Assembly: GCA_020465985.1 (NCBI GenBank)
Contig: JAANYP010002103.1
Span: 182,952-246,951, forward strand
Direction of reading: 5' to 3'
Source: Centrapalus pauciflorus
Lineage: Eukaryota > Streptophyta > Magnoliopsida > Asterales > Asteraceae
DNA: 64,000 nt
The translations under genes and the position numbers were made by a program. This document shows, piece after piece, positions 1 through 10,380 of this stretch. Each line of letters starts with the position of its first letter. The first letter of the stretch is position 1. A model generated the notes under the pieces. That model searched no databases, was not told the origin of the DNA, and saw only the letters and a program-made list of their open reading frames with translations.

Positions 1-1
1 G

Positions 2-567
2 AACCAACGTGATCAACCTCATTTCCATGTGGAAACAAACACAAGTTCTTCACAGTTCTCAAAGTTCGCAGAATGTATGAAGCAACAGTCAGCTATCAAC
101 ACAAAGACCATGGAGCTGTTAAGTCGCCAAATGGGTCAGATAGCCGAGTCGCTCACGAAACGAGAAGAGGGAAAACTTCCAGGCAACACTGTCCCGAACC
201 CTTCGCATGCTCATTGAAAATAGAAGAAGCATGAAGTAAATGAAGTAAACGAGCTGTCTAAAGTGACTACCCTGAGAAGTGGTAGAGAAGTAGACAACAA
301 GATCGAGATGCCCAAGGAGCAAGAAGTAGAATCAGATACCGACACTGAGGTCGTGTATGAAGAAAAGGAGGATCCGAAAAAGAAAGATGTTCCTAAGAAA
401 GTTACTTTTAAGGAACCAATCAAGGCAGACATTCCAACTCCCAAAGTTGGGGAGGCGGTCAAGGACCAGGACACCAGAGCTCCTCCTCCTTGCCCCGCTG
501 CCTTAGAAAATCCTAAGTCTTCCCCCTATGGTAAGAGAGGCCCACAACCTGAGGATTTGTGGGATTA
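2..567 (+). pseudogene. gag C-terminal part of the Athila-like element
   Basis: One frame reads through the region apart from stops near 215 and 227. It encodes a glutamine- and serine-rich stretch with the segment LSRQMGQIAESL, then TTLRSGREV, then a long acidic and lysine-rich tail ending in a proline-rich segment (PPPCPAALENP). TLRSGRE followed by a charged linker is typical of the end of Athila gag before protease. No zinc knuckle is visible. The N-terminal part is outside the window. The frame ends at a stop near 566, before the protease-like sequence. Confidence 0.65.
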
Positions 568-1143
568 GTTCAATCAAGTCAAGATCAATATCCCTTTGAT
601 CAAGGCTATCCAACAAGTGCCCTCTTATGCCAAATTCTTAAAAGATCTATGCACACAGAAGAGAAAGTTTAAGGTTTCGCTTCCCAAGCAGATCAATTTA
701 ACTGAACATTTAAGTGCAGTGATCTCTAGCTCCTTGCTTGCCAAGCTAAAAGGTCCTTGATCACCACTGGTTCCAATGACAATTGGAAATGTGCAGATCA
801 AGAAAGCGTTGCTCGAATCTAGTTTGACAAACATGATCTCGGCCAGTTACAAACCACAGACATAATCTTGCAACTGGCAGATCGGTCAACCAAATGCCCA
901 AGGGGTATTTTATCGGATGTGATAGTGAAGGTAGAAAATTTTTACTATCCGGTAGACTTCCTAGTCTTAGATACCGAATGTTCCCTTGGAGAGAACCAGC
1001 TGGCCATTATCTTAGGCAGACCATTTTTACCTACAATAAATGTCCAAATTAATTGTAGAATGGGAGCCGTAGATATTGCTTTTAGTAATCGCAAATTGCT
1101 ATTAAATGTGTTTAATGTTTCAAATGTCGCTTCAATCGATTGA
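568..1143 (+). pseudogene. Aspartic protease region of the Athila-like element, decayed
   Basis: From about 570 the sequence encodes KAIQQVPSYAKFLKDLCTQKRK, then a segment that should carry the DLGAS active site. At about 800-830 only ALLESSLTNM can be read, so the catalytic aspartate motif seems lost or shifted out of frame. From 868 an open frame gives LQLADRSTKCPRGI and LGRPFLPT, the usual flap and C-terminal motifs of Ty3 retropepsins. The product would process the polyprotein in a live element; here at least one frameshift and the missing active site make it inactive. Confidence 0.65.
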
Positions 1144-2450
1144 GAGTGTTATATGATTGATGTGGTGGACGAACTTGCGCAGAAGCATAGTTCGTTATTC
1201 AACGCCAAAGAAACCATTGAGTTGTTCTTTGCCGAGCATGACGCAGCTAAGATGAATTCTCGTGCATGTAACAAGTTAGAGGCATTCATGGAATCCACAC
1301 AAAGCAACCACCGTGGACCCATAAGACTGAGAAGTTACCTACTGACTTGCCTCAATCAGCAAAACCTTCAATTGAACAACCACCTGTTCTAGAGTTGAAG
1401 GAGTTGCCGGTTCTTCAGAAGTACGCTTTCTTAGGTCAAAATGACACTCTTCCTGTCATTATCTCATCAGATCTGACCGAGGCGCAAGAAAAAGCCCTAC
1501 TAGAAGTACAAGTTAAGTACAAAGAGGTAGTAGGATGGACTATAGCAGACCTAAAAGGAATCAGTCCTACCTTGTGTATGCACCGAATTATTATTAATCC
1601 AGAAGCTAAACCAGTAACGGATGCACAAAGAAGACTAAATCCTAATTTAAGGGAGGTAGTAAAGAAAGAAGTGTTAAAATGGTTGGAGGCTGGGATAATC
1701 TACTCCAAATCTGATAGCAAATGGGTGAGTCCAACCCAAACTATGCCTAAGAAGTCTGGGATCACAGTTATAGACACTGAAGAAGGAGGAACGATAACTA
1801 CCCACCCTGTAACTGGATGGATATGCATAGACTATAGGAAACTGAATACTTTCCAAAGATCACTTTCCACTACCATTCATTGATAACATAGTGGAAAAAT
1901 TAGCAGGACAAAATTTCTATTGTTTCGTAGATGGCTACTACGGATATAATCAGATCCCAATCCATCAAGAGGATCAAGAGAAAACCATGTTTACATGACC
2001 GTACGACACCTTTGCGTACCGAAGGATGCCATTTGGCCTATGTAATGCACCCGCCACATTCCAACGATGTATGATGGCTATCTTTTCAGATATGGTGGGC
2101 GGTTCTCTTGAAATATTTATGGATGACTTTTCAATATTTGATAAGTCATTTGGAGACTGCCTAGGACATTTAGAAAAAGTCCTAAAGAGATGCACTGAAA
2201 CCAACTTAGTTTTATGTTGGGAAAAGAGCCATTTCATGGTGAAAGAAGGGGTAGTCCTAGGACATATTGTGTCCGAGAAAGGCATGGAAGTGGACAAAGC
2301 AAAAGTCCAGTTGATATCATCACTTCCACACCCACAAATGTTAAGGGAGTGAGATCCTTCTTAAGTCACGCTGGTTTTTTCGACGGTTCATTAAGGATTT
2401 CAGTGCGATCTCTAGGCCGTTATGTAACCTCCTGGAAAAAGATGTAGAGT
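1144..2450 (+). pseudogene. Reverse transcriptase of the Athila-like element, broken
   Basis: A linker (1153-1392) leads into a frame with QKYAFLGQNDTLPVIIS, a common pre-RT motif, then EAGIIYSKSDSKWVSP and the catalytic-core segment CIDYRKLN. The frame breaks near 1860, continues as FYCFVDGYYGYNQIPI, and is interrupted by a TGA near 1996. A second open part (2026-2352) has MPFGLCNAPATFQRCM and IFMDDFSIF, where FMDD replaces the usual Y/F-x-DD with both aspartates kept. Another shift occurs near 2345. At least three lesions separate the parts. Confidence 0.8.
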
Positions 2451-2970
2451 TTAACTTCGACGAAGCTTGTATGCAAGCATTTGAGAAACTTAAAGCGAAG
2501 TTAACTGAAGCACCAATCCTGCAATCTCCAGATTGATCTCAACCCTTTGAGATCATGTGCGATGCAAGTGACTACGCAGTACGTGCTGTGCTTGGCCAGA
2601 GAGTATAAAAGAACCCTGTGGTCATTTACTATGCAAGTAAAACCTTTAATGAGGCACAGATGAATTACACCACTACAGAAAAAGAACTATTAGCCGTAGT
2701 ATTTGCCCTGGATAAATTTAGATCATATATTTGGGGGGGGGGGGGGGGGAGCAAAGTAATTATGTACCCATACCACAACGCTTTAAGGGATTTATTAGCA
2801 AAGAAGGATTCCAAGCCTCAATTGATTCGGTGGATCCTTCTATTACAAGAATTTAATCTAGAAATTAGGGACAAGAAAGGCACGGAAAATGTTATTGCTG
2901 ATCATCTATCCAGACTCCCAATTATCCCAATAGACTTAACCGATAACATCAGGGACTCCTTCCCTGATGA
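2451..2970 (+). pseudogene. RNase H region of the Athila-like element
   Basis: The reading FEIMCDASDYAV, YYASKTFNEAQMNYTTTEKELLAVVFALDKFRSY and ENVIADHLSRL gives the conserved DAS, TEKE and DHLSR motifs of Ty3 RNase H. Stops are present near 2535 and 2606. A run of 17 G bases at 2732-2748 reads as glycines in frame just after the sheet that normally carries YIWG or YLVG, which looks like an expanded homopolymer. The domain would degrade the RNA of the RNA-DNA hybrid in an active element. Confidence 0.75.
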
Positions 2971-4298
2971 ACAATTATTAGTGATTTCCAAACTACCCTG
3001 GTTCGCGAATATAGTTAACTACTTCGTATTAGGGAAGTTTCCAGAACACTGGAATTCCCAACAAAGGAAATATTTCTATGCTCAGGCAAAACAATGTATA
3101 TGGAATAAGTCGGATCTGTTCAAGATAGGTGTAGATCAAATCATGAGACGTTGTGTCCCTGATTTAGAACACGAAGACATCATCAAACATTGTCATGCAT
3201 ATGCATGCGGTGGTCAATTCAATGCTAAGAAAAGTGAACACCGAATATTGCAGTGTGGGTTTTTCTGGCCCACAATCTTTAAAGATGCATATGACTTTAT
3301 CAAAAAAATGCACGAGACGCCAGCAAGTAGGCGACACTGCAAAAAGGGATGAAATGTCCATGACCCCAATTCTAATCGTCGAAATATTCGATGTCTGGGG
3401 GATCGACTTTATGGGACCCTTCCCTAAGTCATTTGGGTATGAATACATCTTGGTTGTAGTGGATTATGTTTCCAAATGGGTGGAAGCAGAAGCCACGAGA
3501 ACCAACGATAATCGGGTGGTATGCAAATTCGTAAAGAGAAATATATTTGCACGCCATGGTATCCCAAGGGCAATAAGTAGTGACGGAGGGTTACATTTCA
3601 AAAATCAGCATTTCACAAAATACCTGAAACTTTAAGGAGTTACTCATCGAATTGTCACACCTTATCATCCGCAAACTAGCAGACAAGTTGAGATTTCGAA
3701 TAGAGAAATGAAGAGAAACCTAGAAAAAATAGTCAGACCAGATCGGAAGGATCGGTCACAGAAGCTGGAGGATACTCTATGTGCATATCGTATCGCATTT
3801 AAAACAGTTATTGTTATGTCCCCATATCGACTTGTGTATGGTAAGCCGTGTCACCTCCCTGTTGAATTGGAACACCGAGCTATGTGGGCAATCAAAAATA
3901 TTAACTTTAATCTCCACGATGCCGGTGTTGATAAGAAGTTCCAGTTAAAAGAAATGGAGGAAATTCGTAGAGAAACATATGAGAGTGCTAAAATCTATAA
4001 AGAAAAAACCAAGACTTTTCACGACAGAATGCTGAAAAATAAGATATTTATCAAAGGAAACAAAGTTTGGTTATTCAATGCACGACTTAGACTGTTTCCA
4101 GGTAAATTAGAATGTAAATGGACAGGTCCATATGTTGTAACCGAAGTCTACCCACACGGTGTGGTAGAAATTCAGGACCTAAAGGGTGGTGCACCATTTA
4201 AAGTTAACGGACACAGACTTAAATTATATGTACAGTGGGCCACCAATAATATGCTAGTCTCGGAACTTGTTAGGTTAAAAGACCCCAAATGTAGTTAG
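2971..4298 (+). pseudogene. Integrase of the Athila-like element, frameshifted
   Basis: After the pre-integrase segment (LPWFANIVNYFVLGK), a zinc-binding H-C region appears near 3170-3330 (IIKHCHAYACGGQFN). The frame then shifts. The core gives FDVWGIDFMGPFP, ISSDGGLHF and PYHPQTSRQVE, which match the D and D-35-E regions. A stop lies near 3633. From 3708 a clean frame of 196 residues covers the C-terminal part, with WTGPYVVTEVYPHGVVEI, the usual chromatin-side domain in this family, ending at TAG 4296. At least two frameshifts separate the parts, so the protein cannot be made as one chain. Confidence 0.8.
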
Positions 4299-4736
4299 GC
4301 TAGCATAGGAGCAGTACGTCTGGCTGAAGACGTAAAATTTAGCGCTTCCTAGGAGGAAACCCAGAGAACTTTATGGGTATGTTTCTGAAAACCCTCACGA
4401 GACAACATTCGTCCACTCGGGATACCGAGTAGTTTAACGACTTGTTGCACGTGCTAAATGCAATCGTGATTCCCAATGAAAAGGTGGATTAGTTTAATTA
4501 GTTAAATTTTTTATTTGTTAGTTTAATGTAACCAACTAAGTTGGGGAGGATTTCCAACCCAAATTTAGCTGCTTTTAGGTTTAAGTTAGTATAGGAAGCA
4601 TCACATCAGGAAATTGAAATTTTTAAGCAGGTACGATGATTAATTTAACCCAATTTAATAGCCTAAGTTGGGGAGAGTTTATTTAAAAAAATCTGAAAGG
4701 TGAGAAATAGGATTAGAGTCTCATATGCACCCCAGA
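4299..4736 (+). other. Post-pol spacer with purine tracts
   Basis: No coding sequence was recognised. Two copies of a purine-rich block, CTAAGTTGGGGAGGATT near 4537 and CTAAGTTGGGGAGAGTT near 4663, match the polypurine tract next to the 3' LTR near 10365. They sit directly ahead of the first internal promoter-like block. Confidence 0.55.
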
Positions 4737-4794
4737 AGAGAGACGCAGGGCTACGTCTGCCCTACGCCAGGTCGGTCTAAATTGCTTATAAATA
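4737..4794 (+). promoter_or_regulatory. Internal promoter-like block A
   Basis: A GC-rich block with the self-complementary words AGGGC and GCCCT (about 4747-4762) is followed by TATAAATA at 4787-4794. The 3' LTR has the same order: a GGGCTACGCC-type block (there on the opposite strand), then TATAAATA at 10718. That similarity suggests a promoter for the first post-pol ORF. This is inferred from sequence layout only. Confidence 0.5.
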
Positions 4795-4941
4795 TGAAAC
4801 CCTGCGTTCAAACTGTCATAAACCGTAAATTCGATGGTGAGAAACTACGATTTTTGATTTCAAGCCTTAAACCCTCTCAGATAACGCCCTTTTCATGTCG
4901 AATCTTTAGATCTGCCTTAGATCTTCTCATCAAACACTAAG

Positions 4942-5374
4942 GTATACTCTTCCTAACGCCAATAGTTGCATTCTATGCTAGATTTTAAGGTTTTATCATG
5001 CATGCATAGGGTGAGATTTTTGGGGGTTGCATAAATTTTTGATAAAAATAGGGTTAAATATAATCACATGCATTCATAGAATTATCATGCATAAATTATT
5101 GCAAAACTTTTTACGCAAAAATTTTAGTTTTCCAAATATGAGTTTTTAAGGTTAAAAAGTTTTTCATGCTAAACGTTAAATAGGTTTGGTTTAATGTTAA
5201 AGATTTCTATCATAAAGGTTCATGCATAGTTAAGTTAGTTTTGGCTCACACTGTTGGTGAGAAATAGGAATTGCTTTATTTAATAAGAAAAAGGGTCTTT
5301 ACCAATCATTCATTATTCATATAGGAAACCCTGTTCTGATTAAATAACTTATTTCCTGCATATGTTAATTGTAG
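4942..5374 (+). other. Predicted 5' leader intron A
   Basis: The AAG/GTATAC donor at 4941/4942 and the TTAATTGTAG acceptor ending at 5374 bound an AT-rich 433-bp stretch. The acceptor lies immediately before ATGTCGAG. The second module has the same arrangement, with the same TTGTAG-ATGTC junction. Splicing is predicted, not shown. Confidence 0.5.
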
Positions 5375-6670
5375 ATGTCGAGCCAATTACAAGCTAGCGG
5401 AAGTCGTAGTTCTAACACTCGGTTTACCCGTACGTACCCCATGCATGAGAACCCCTAACCCTGAAGCCGTCCGTATTGAGGTCCCACTCAATGCAGAATT
5501 CCCCGTTATTCCACCAAACACCCATAATGGTAAACCACCCCGTTTTCACCTTGAGCGAACCTTGAAAGAGCCTGATTTTGAGGGATTTGAGATGTTAGAG
5601 TGCTTTGAAAGATTGGGGTGGGCTAAAGCCATCCAGTGGGAGTTACCCTACATCCACACTAGTCTGATCCAATAGTGGTTCACCACTATGCGTAGAGTAG
5701 ATGAGTATATGGAGCATGACTTTGAGTTAGTGGGTATGGTGGGGAACAAAAAAGTGGCAGTTTCTAGGAATAAGATCTGTGAGGAGTTCCTCATAGACAC
5801 TGAAATACCACGTCCTAAGGAGTTCTGGTCATCACTGGATATTTAGGGGGGTAGAGTTTGTAAGATCAATGGGTGGGCTAAGCGATGGGTAGGTATGATA
5901 GCCACGGTGTTTGGGATGACCTTGGATGTTGCACGGACCTATGTCAGTTTCTACAGAGGGATTTGTGTCTGTTAGCTAAGGTGCTAAGGTCCTGTGGAAG
6001 TTTGTTGTCTTTAACTTGCTTCCACGACACCAGGACACAACCACTCTTAGACCTCAAGAGATCCTATTAGTTCATGCACTTATGACGGGATAACCGACCA
6101 TATCCTTGGGGTATATTATTATGCAAAACCTATGGGAGTGTAATGTTATGGCTCAGGGTACGAATTATCCGCACTGTAGGATGCTGACTGAATTATTTGT
6201 TATAGAGAAAGCGGTGTCGGAGGAGTTACCCATTAAATATCTCAATCCAAATGAGATGTGGTTTACTAGGCTTACGATGTTAGGGTTAGTATTTGAGAAG
6301 ACTAAGTTAGGTTTCCAAATCTGTTGCCCTAAATCCACCAAAGTTACCTAAATCCCATTTGTTACACCCGAATATCCGGAGGGAAAACCAATCAATAAGG
6401 GAAAAGCTAAGATGGACGTCGACGAGGAGGACGAAAGACCGCGAAAGAGAGTGCCAACATTGGACCTGTTGGTAACCCAGATCGAGAAACTGAGAGATGT
6501 CATGGGAGGACTTGTCAACACAAACAAGATTTTGCTAAAAGACATCGAGACACTGTGAGCGGATCAGAAGAAAAACGATTAATTGTTTGTGGTGCAGTCC
6601 GATTGGATCACAAATCTCCAATTGGCGGTAGACAAGCTTGAAGAGATCATGGTTCCTCTGAAGACGTTTT
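5375..6670 (+). pseudogene. Post-pol ORF A, decayed, paralogue of ORF B
   Basis: The ATG at 5375 begins MSSQLQASGSRSSNTRFTRTY. A shift near 5440 leads into PPRFHLERTLKEPDFEGFEM, then LGWAKAIQW, WFTTMRRVDEYMEHDFELVG, WAKRWVGMIATVFGM and, after further breaks, GYIIMQNLWECN and HCRMLTELF. The C-terminal part has a basic patch (RPRKRVPTLDLLV) and a likely coiled coil (QIEKLRDVMGGLVNTNK). These segments line up in order with ORF B (7962-9504). The resemblance is to the plant-retrotransposon ORF often called a putative plant transposon protein domain, found after pol or alone in Athila-like elements. Its biochemical function is unknown. Several stops and frameshifts make it inactive. Confidence 0.6.
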
Positions 6671-7065
6671 AATTGAAGTTGGCTTTGCAATAATAAGTTT
6701 GGCATGAGTGCAACATTACAGTTTATTTGTTTGATTTTATTTTCTGATGTGATTGAATTCCGTACTTCTTCGTTTTTTTTTTAATTTTTAAGTATTTGGT
6801 TTGAATTGAATAATAAAGTGTTAGAGTTTAATTTGAGCAAGGAATGATTACCGATTATAATCTCTCTCATTCTTAGTGTTCTAGCATGTTTGTGTGACGA
6901 GGACGTCACAATGGTCTAAGTTGGGGAGGGTAAGTTCTAAGAAATATTTTAGTTGATTAATTTAGCCTCCACAAAAAATTTTAGACCGAATATTTCACCA
7001 TAAGACAGAGGAATATGCCACCCTACGCACTAAAAACAGTAGAACAATTAGATTTTTACAAAGTT
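6671..7065 (+). other. Spacer between modules A and B with a purine tract
   Basis: This is an AT-rich untranslated stretch. It carries CTAAGTTGGGGAGGGTAAG near 6916, a further copy of the polypurine-tract-like block, placed ahead of module B as in module A. No coding sequence was recognised. Confidence 0.5.
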
Positions 7066-7138
7066 AGGCGCCAGGGGGGGGGGGGGAGGCACAAGGCTAC
7101 GCCTGGCCTACACCCCATTGAGGTAAACTTGCATAAAA
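7066..7138 (+). promoter_or_regulatory. Internal promoter-like block B
   Basis: A 13-base G run at 7075-7087 and a GGCTACGCCTGGCCTAC block (about 7094-7111) precede CATAAAA at 7132-7138, a weak TATA-like box. The order parallels block A and the LTR promoter, with AAGGCTACGCCTGGCC matching AGGGCTACGTCTGCCC of block A. This is an inferred promoter for ORF B. Confidence 0.45.
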
Positions 7139-7396
7139 CAAGCTTCTTGTTCATTCTACAACCCCTAGAAACCCTTTTCACTTAGGGTTGCTGTGCGGTT
7201 GCCCCTCTTGATCCTGATTTTTTGCCGAAATCTGCAATTTCAATCTTAAAAACACTCCTACTATCATCCATATCATAGATCTAGGCTTAAATTCATCTCT
7301 TTGTGTTTATTTTCACCCATTTGAGAGATTTTTGGGTAAAAAGTGTTTGGAGGATAAATCAAGCTTTTAGCCATCTTTTAGTCATCAATCATCAAG

Positions 7397-7788
7397 GTTA
7401 GTGTTATGTTCTTCAAATTGCAAGTTTATTTCATACTATTTGGGTAAATAGGAAGTATGAAGCTTCATGGTCATCCATGGAGTTTTCATGGTGATCTTGA
7501 CTTTTAGAGTCGAAGTATGATAAATTGCATATATATGATGCTAATCTTGGATAATATAGGATGAGGTTCATGTTTAGATGTTATATTAGTTAATTTTTCA
7601 TGATTCATTCCTATGACATATTTGGATTTTAAAAGTTGGTTGCCTAACTATGCATATACGTTGTAATTTATAAGTTTAGGTAATTAACTAAAAAGTAGAT
7701 ATTATGTGCTAAATGGGTATGGATTTTTATTGGAATATTAAGGTACATATATTTAGTTGCATAATATGATGGCAAATACGACAAATAT

Positions 7789-7826
<38 letters not shown>

Positions 7827-7961
7827 ATAGACATGCATGTGTGCGCAAAATACATATGTATAGTGGTTTAAACATATTGGGCGTTAATGAGAAAAAAAAA
7901 TGTAATTATAGATTACATTATTAAGGTTTATCTTATACATTGATTGAATGATGACTTGTAG
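7397..7961 (+). other. Predicted 5' leader intron B
   Basis: The CAAG/GTTAGT donor at 7396/7397 and the GACTTGTAG acceptor ending at 7961 bound an AT-rich 565-bp stretch that contains a (GT)n microsatellite at about 7790-7822. The acceptor abuts the ATG of ORF B, exactly as in module A. Confidence 0.55.
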
Positions 7962-9504
7962 ATGTCAAGAAGAACCCGTCAACGCACCCAAGCAACTAAT
8001 GCACCGATGGATTGGATCCCAAATCTTTTACTTTCTCAACACCCGGCGGAAATGAGACCGTCACTTTTTACTTATAAGAAATACACTAGACGAATTTTAG
8101 TAGAGAATGGTATAAGGAGAGAGGACTTTGAGGATTTTGGTATCCCATACCTTTTTGACTTTTTAGGATGGGAGGGGGTGTTTGATTTAGGCGGGTCTCA
8201 GATTTATCAACCTGATGTCGTAGAGTGGATGTCGACCCTTAGGAAAGAAATGGGCCGTACATATGACGATTTTAAGCTTATAGGCACTGTGCACGGGAGG
8301 GATGTGGCGATGGATGCTAGAATCTTTCGCCAATTATTTAATTTGAAATTTCGAGTAGGGAATGAGGGATCTACCCAACTTGGATATGAATATAGGTCAG
8401 AGTCCCAGTTGGCTTTTACCGACCAGACTTGAACTGGAGAGTGGATTGAACAGGTTTGTAAGGTGTTCAACCAGACCACAGAGGCAGCAGAGAATTATGT
8501 TGCATATAATAGGAAGGACCTGTCTCCACGGGTCAAAGTACTTCATAAGATTCTCGTGAACAACGTTTTGCCACGAGACAGTGACCTTTCAAAGGTCAAG
8601 CACAGAGACATTATGATCCTATAGGCCCTTCTCAAGGGAAGGCCTAGACTGTCCTTTGCATGGACAGTCATGAAGGATATATGGGCCATGTATGACACGA
8701 GAGAGGGAACGGTCATCCCTCACAGATGGCTAATTTCTACTTTCCTTGAGAGGATATATGAGTTCACTTTCACCTGAGTCTGTGTCCACTACAGTGTCGG
8801 CGGCGTACATTACTGCAGCCATGTTCCCCACTCTAGCCATTAGAGAGATTGACGAGGGGTTCGAGATATACGACAAGGAGACCCACCAATCGTATATTGA
8901 GGCCTATACTGAGGATGAGAGGGGAGAGAGAGAGCAAAAAGTCGTGAATGAAGCGGGAGTTCGGCATGAAGAGCCGACCAGGGGGCGTCTACCTCGCAAA
9001 GTCGAGGTAATAACGATATTGGTGTCAACCACATTATGCGGCGTTTAGACGATCTTGTGGTGAGTCACGGGGATTTCCGTGAGGATGTGACTCAGAGATT
9101 AGACGAATTAGGTGTAGATGGACCCATGTCCATGACAGGGTTGATTATATCCAGGTTAGGGTGGATCGAATCTATGAGGAACAAAGAGCGACGACATATC
9201 AAAATGCCTATTACCAGCAGCATAACTGGGCTATAACTGGGCTTACTGGGAGGGAGTCCGACACCACGAGGATTCCCAAGCTGGTATGCCATACCAGTCA
9301 TATGCTGATTATACTATGCCTCGGTACCAGACATACGACCCTACCGTGGATACCTATCAGCGCTATCCGGCGCATGGTAGGCAAGATTTGCCAGACCAGA
9401 TCCCCGCTCACCTATATCCACCTCCACCGCAGAACCCTGCGGACCAAGGCCCCTATGGAGACTTCTTCAGCAGCATCTTCGGTCAGCCTCCTCTGTACCA
9501 GTGA
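7962..9504 (+). pseudogene. Post-pol ORF B, plant retrotransposon protein, interrupted
   Basis: The ATG at 7962 begins MSRRTRQRTQATNAPMDWIP. The first 156 codons are open, with REDFEDFGIPYLFDFLGW and WMSTLRKEMGRTYDDFKLIG, and end at a TGA near 8430. The same frame then resumes (GEWIEQVCKVFNQTTEAAEN, LSPRVKVLHKILVNNVLPR) to a second stop near 8621 and on to IPHRWLISTFLERI. Later parts, in shifted frames, are a coiled-coil-like HIMRRLDDLVVSHGDFREDV and a tyrosine/proline-rich tail ending PYGDFFSSIFGQPPLYQ at 9504. It is better kept than ORF A. The fold resembles the putative plant transposon domain of Athila-like elements; an envelope-like role has been proposed for such ORFs but nothing here proves it. 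Confidence 0.6.
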
Positions 9505-10380
9505 TCAGGTACTATCTTTCCTTGTTCTTTACTTTTGTTATTTTTATTTATTTTTACTTATGTAGTTCGTAATTTGTGTTTATTTTTATTAGCCTAGTCC
9601 TTATCAAAATATTTAATGTTAATGTAGTTCTTTAGACTGCCCCCAATAATTCTTGTTTTGCCGATCAGGCCGCGAAAAATGATGATACATAGAAAAATCT
9701 GTACTCCGGAATTAGCTACTGTTGATAGGTCATTCTAGAATTGAGTTAAGAGTCGTAATAGTAATTACATTTTTTATGTAAGTTGAATTCAAGTGGGTTA
9801 AGGTATATTCGAGCTTAAATATAAGTAATGTGTCAAAAGATTTTGGAAAACTCATGCAATAAGAGGGAGAGCTTAAACATGTTTTAGCCTCAAAACGATT
9901 CAAGTGTAGCCTAGTTGGTTCGGGAAATTAAGTCCTTTAAGGTACCATTCATGCCTAATCCCCTAAAACCACCTGGTTTGGGAGTGATTGACCTAAATTT
10001 CGCTACATGGACCAATTAGAAAGCTACGGTTAACTTGAGTTAGAAAAGAAAAAAAATAGATATAAGCATGGTAATTAAAAGTAACATCTTGGTGAATACA
10101 TGCATAGAGGAAAAGATGGTCAAAAGACCCACATGTTTTAAGACTTGTAACCTTGAGCTGAAAGGTTAATTTCCAAAAGTGAGATACATTATATAAATTC
10201 TAAGGAAAATATGTTTTAACCGAAAACGTTCTTTGACTTACATTTCAAAATTTTATATGCATTATTATGAATGCTAACTTAACCTAGAATTTCTTGACAC
10301 ACTGCTAATATAACTGGTACATAGTTAGTTCTGATTCTAAGGCTTGTTCGGGGACGATCAAGGGTTAAGTTGGGGAGGTT
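9505..10380 (+). other. 3' untranslated region and polypurine tract of the Athila-like element
   Basis: No coding sequence was recognised. The stretch ends in TTAAGTTGGGGAGGTT (about 10365-10380), the purine tract that would prime plus-strand DNA synthesis, directly followed by the TG that opens the 3' LTR. Confidence 0.6.
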
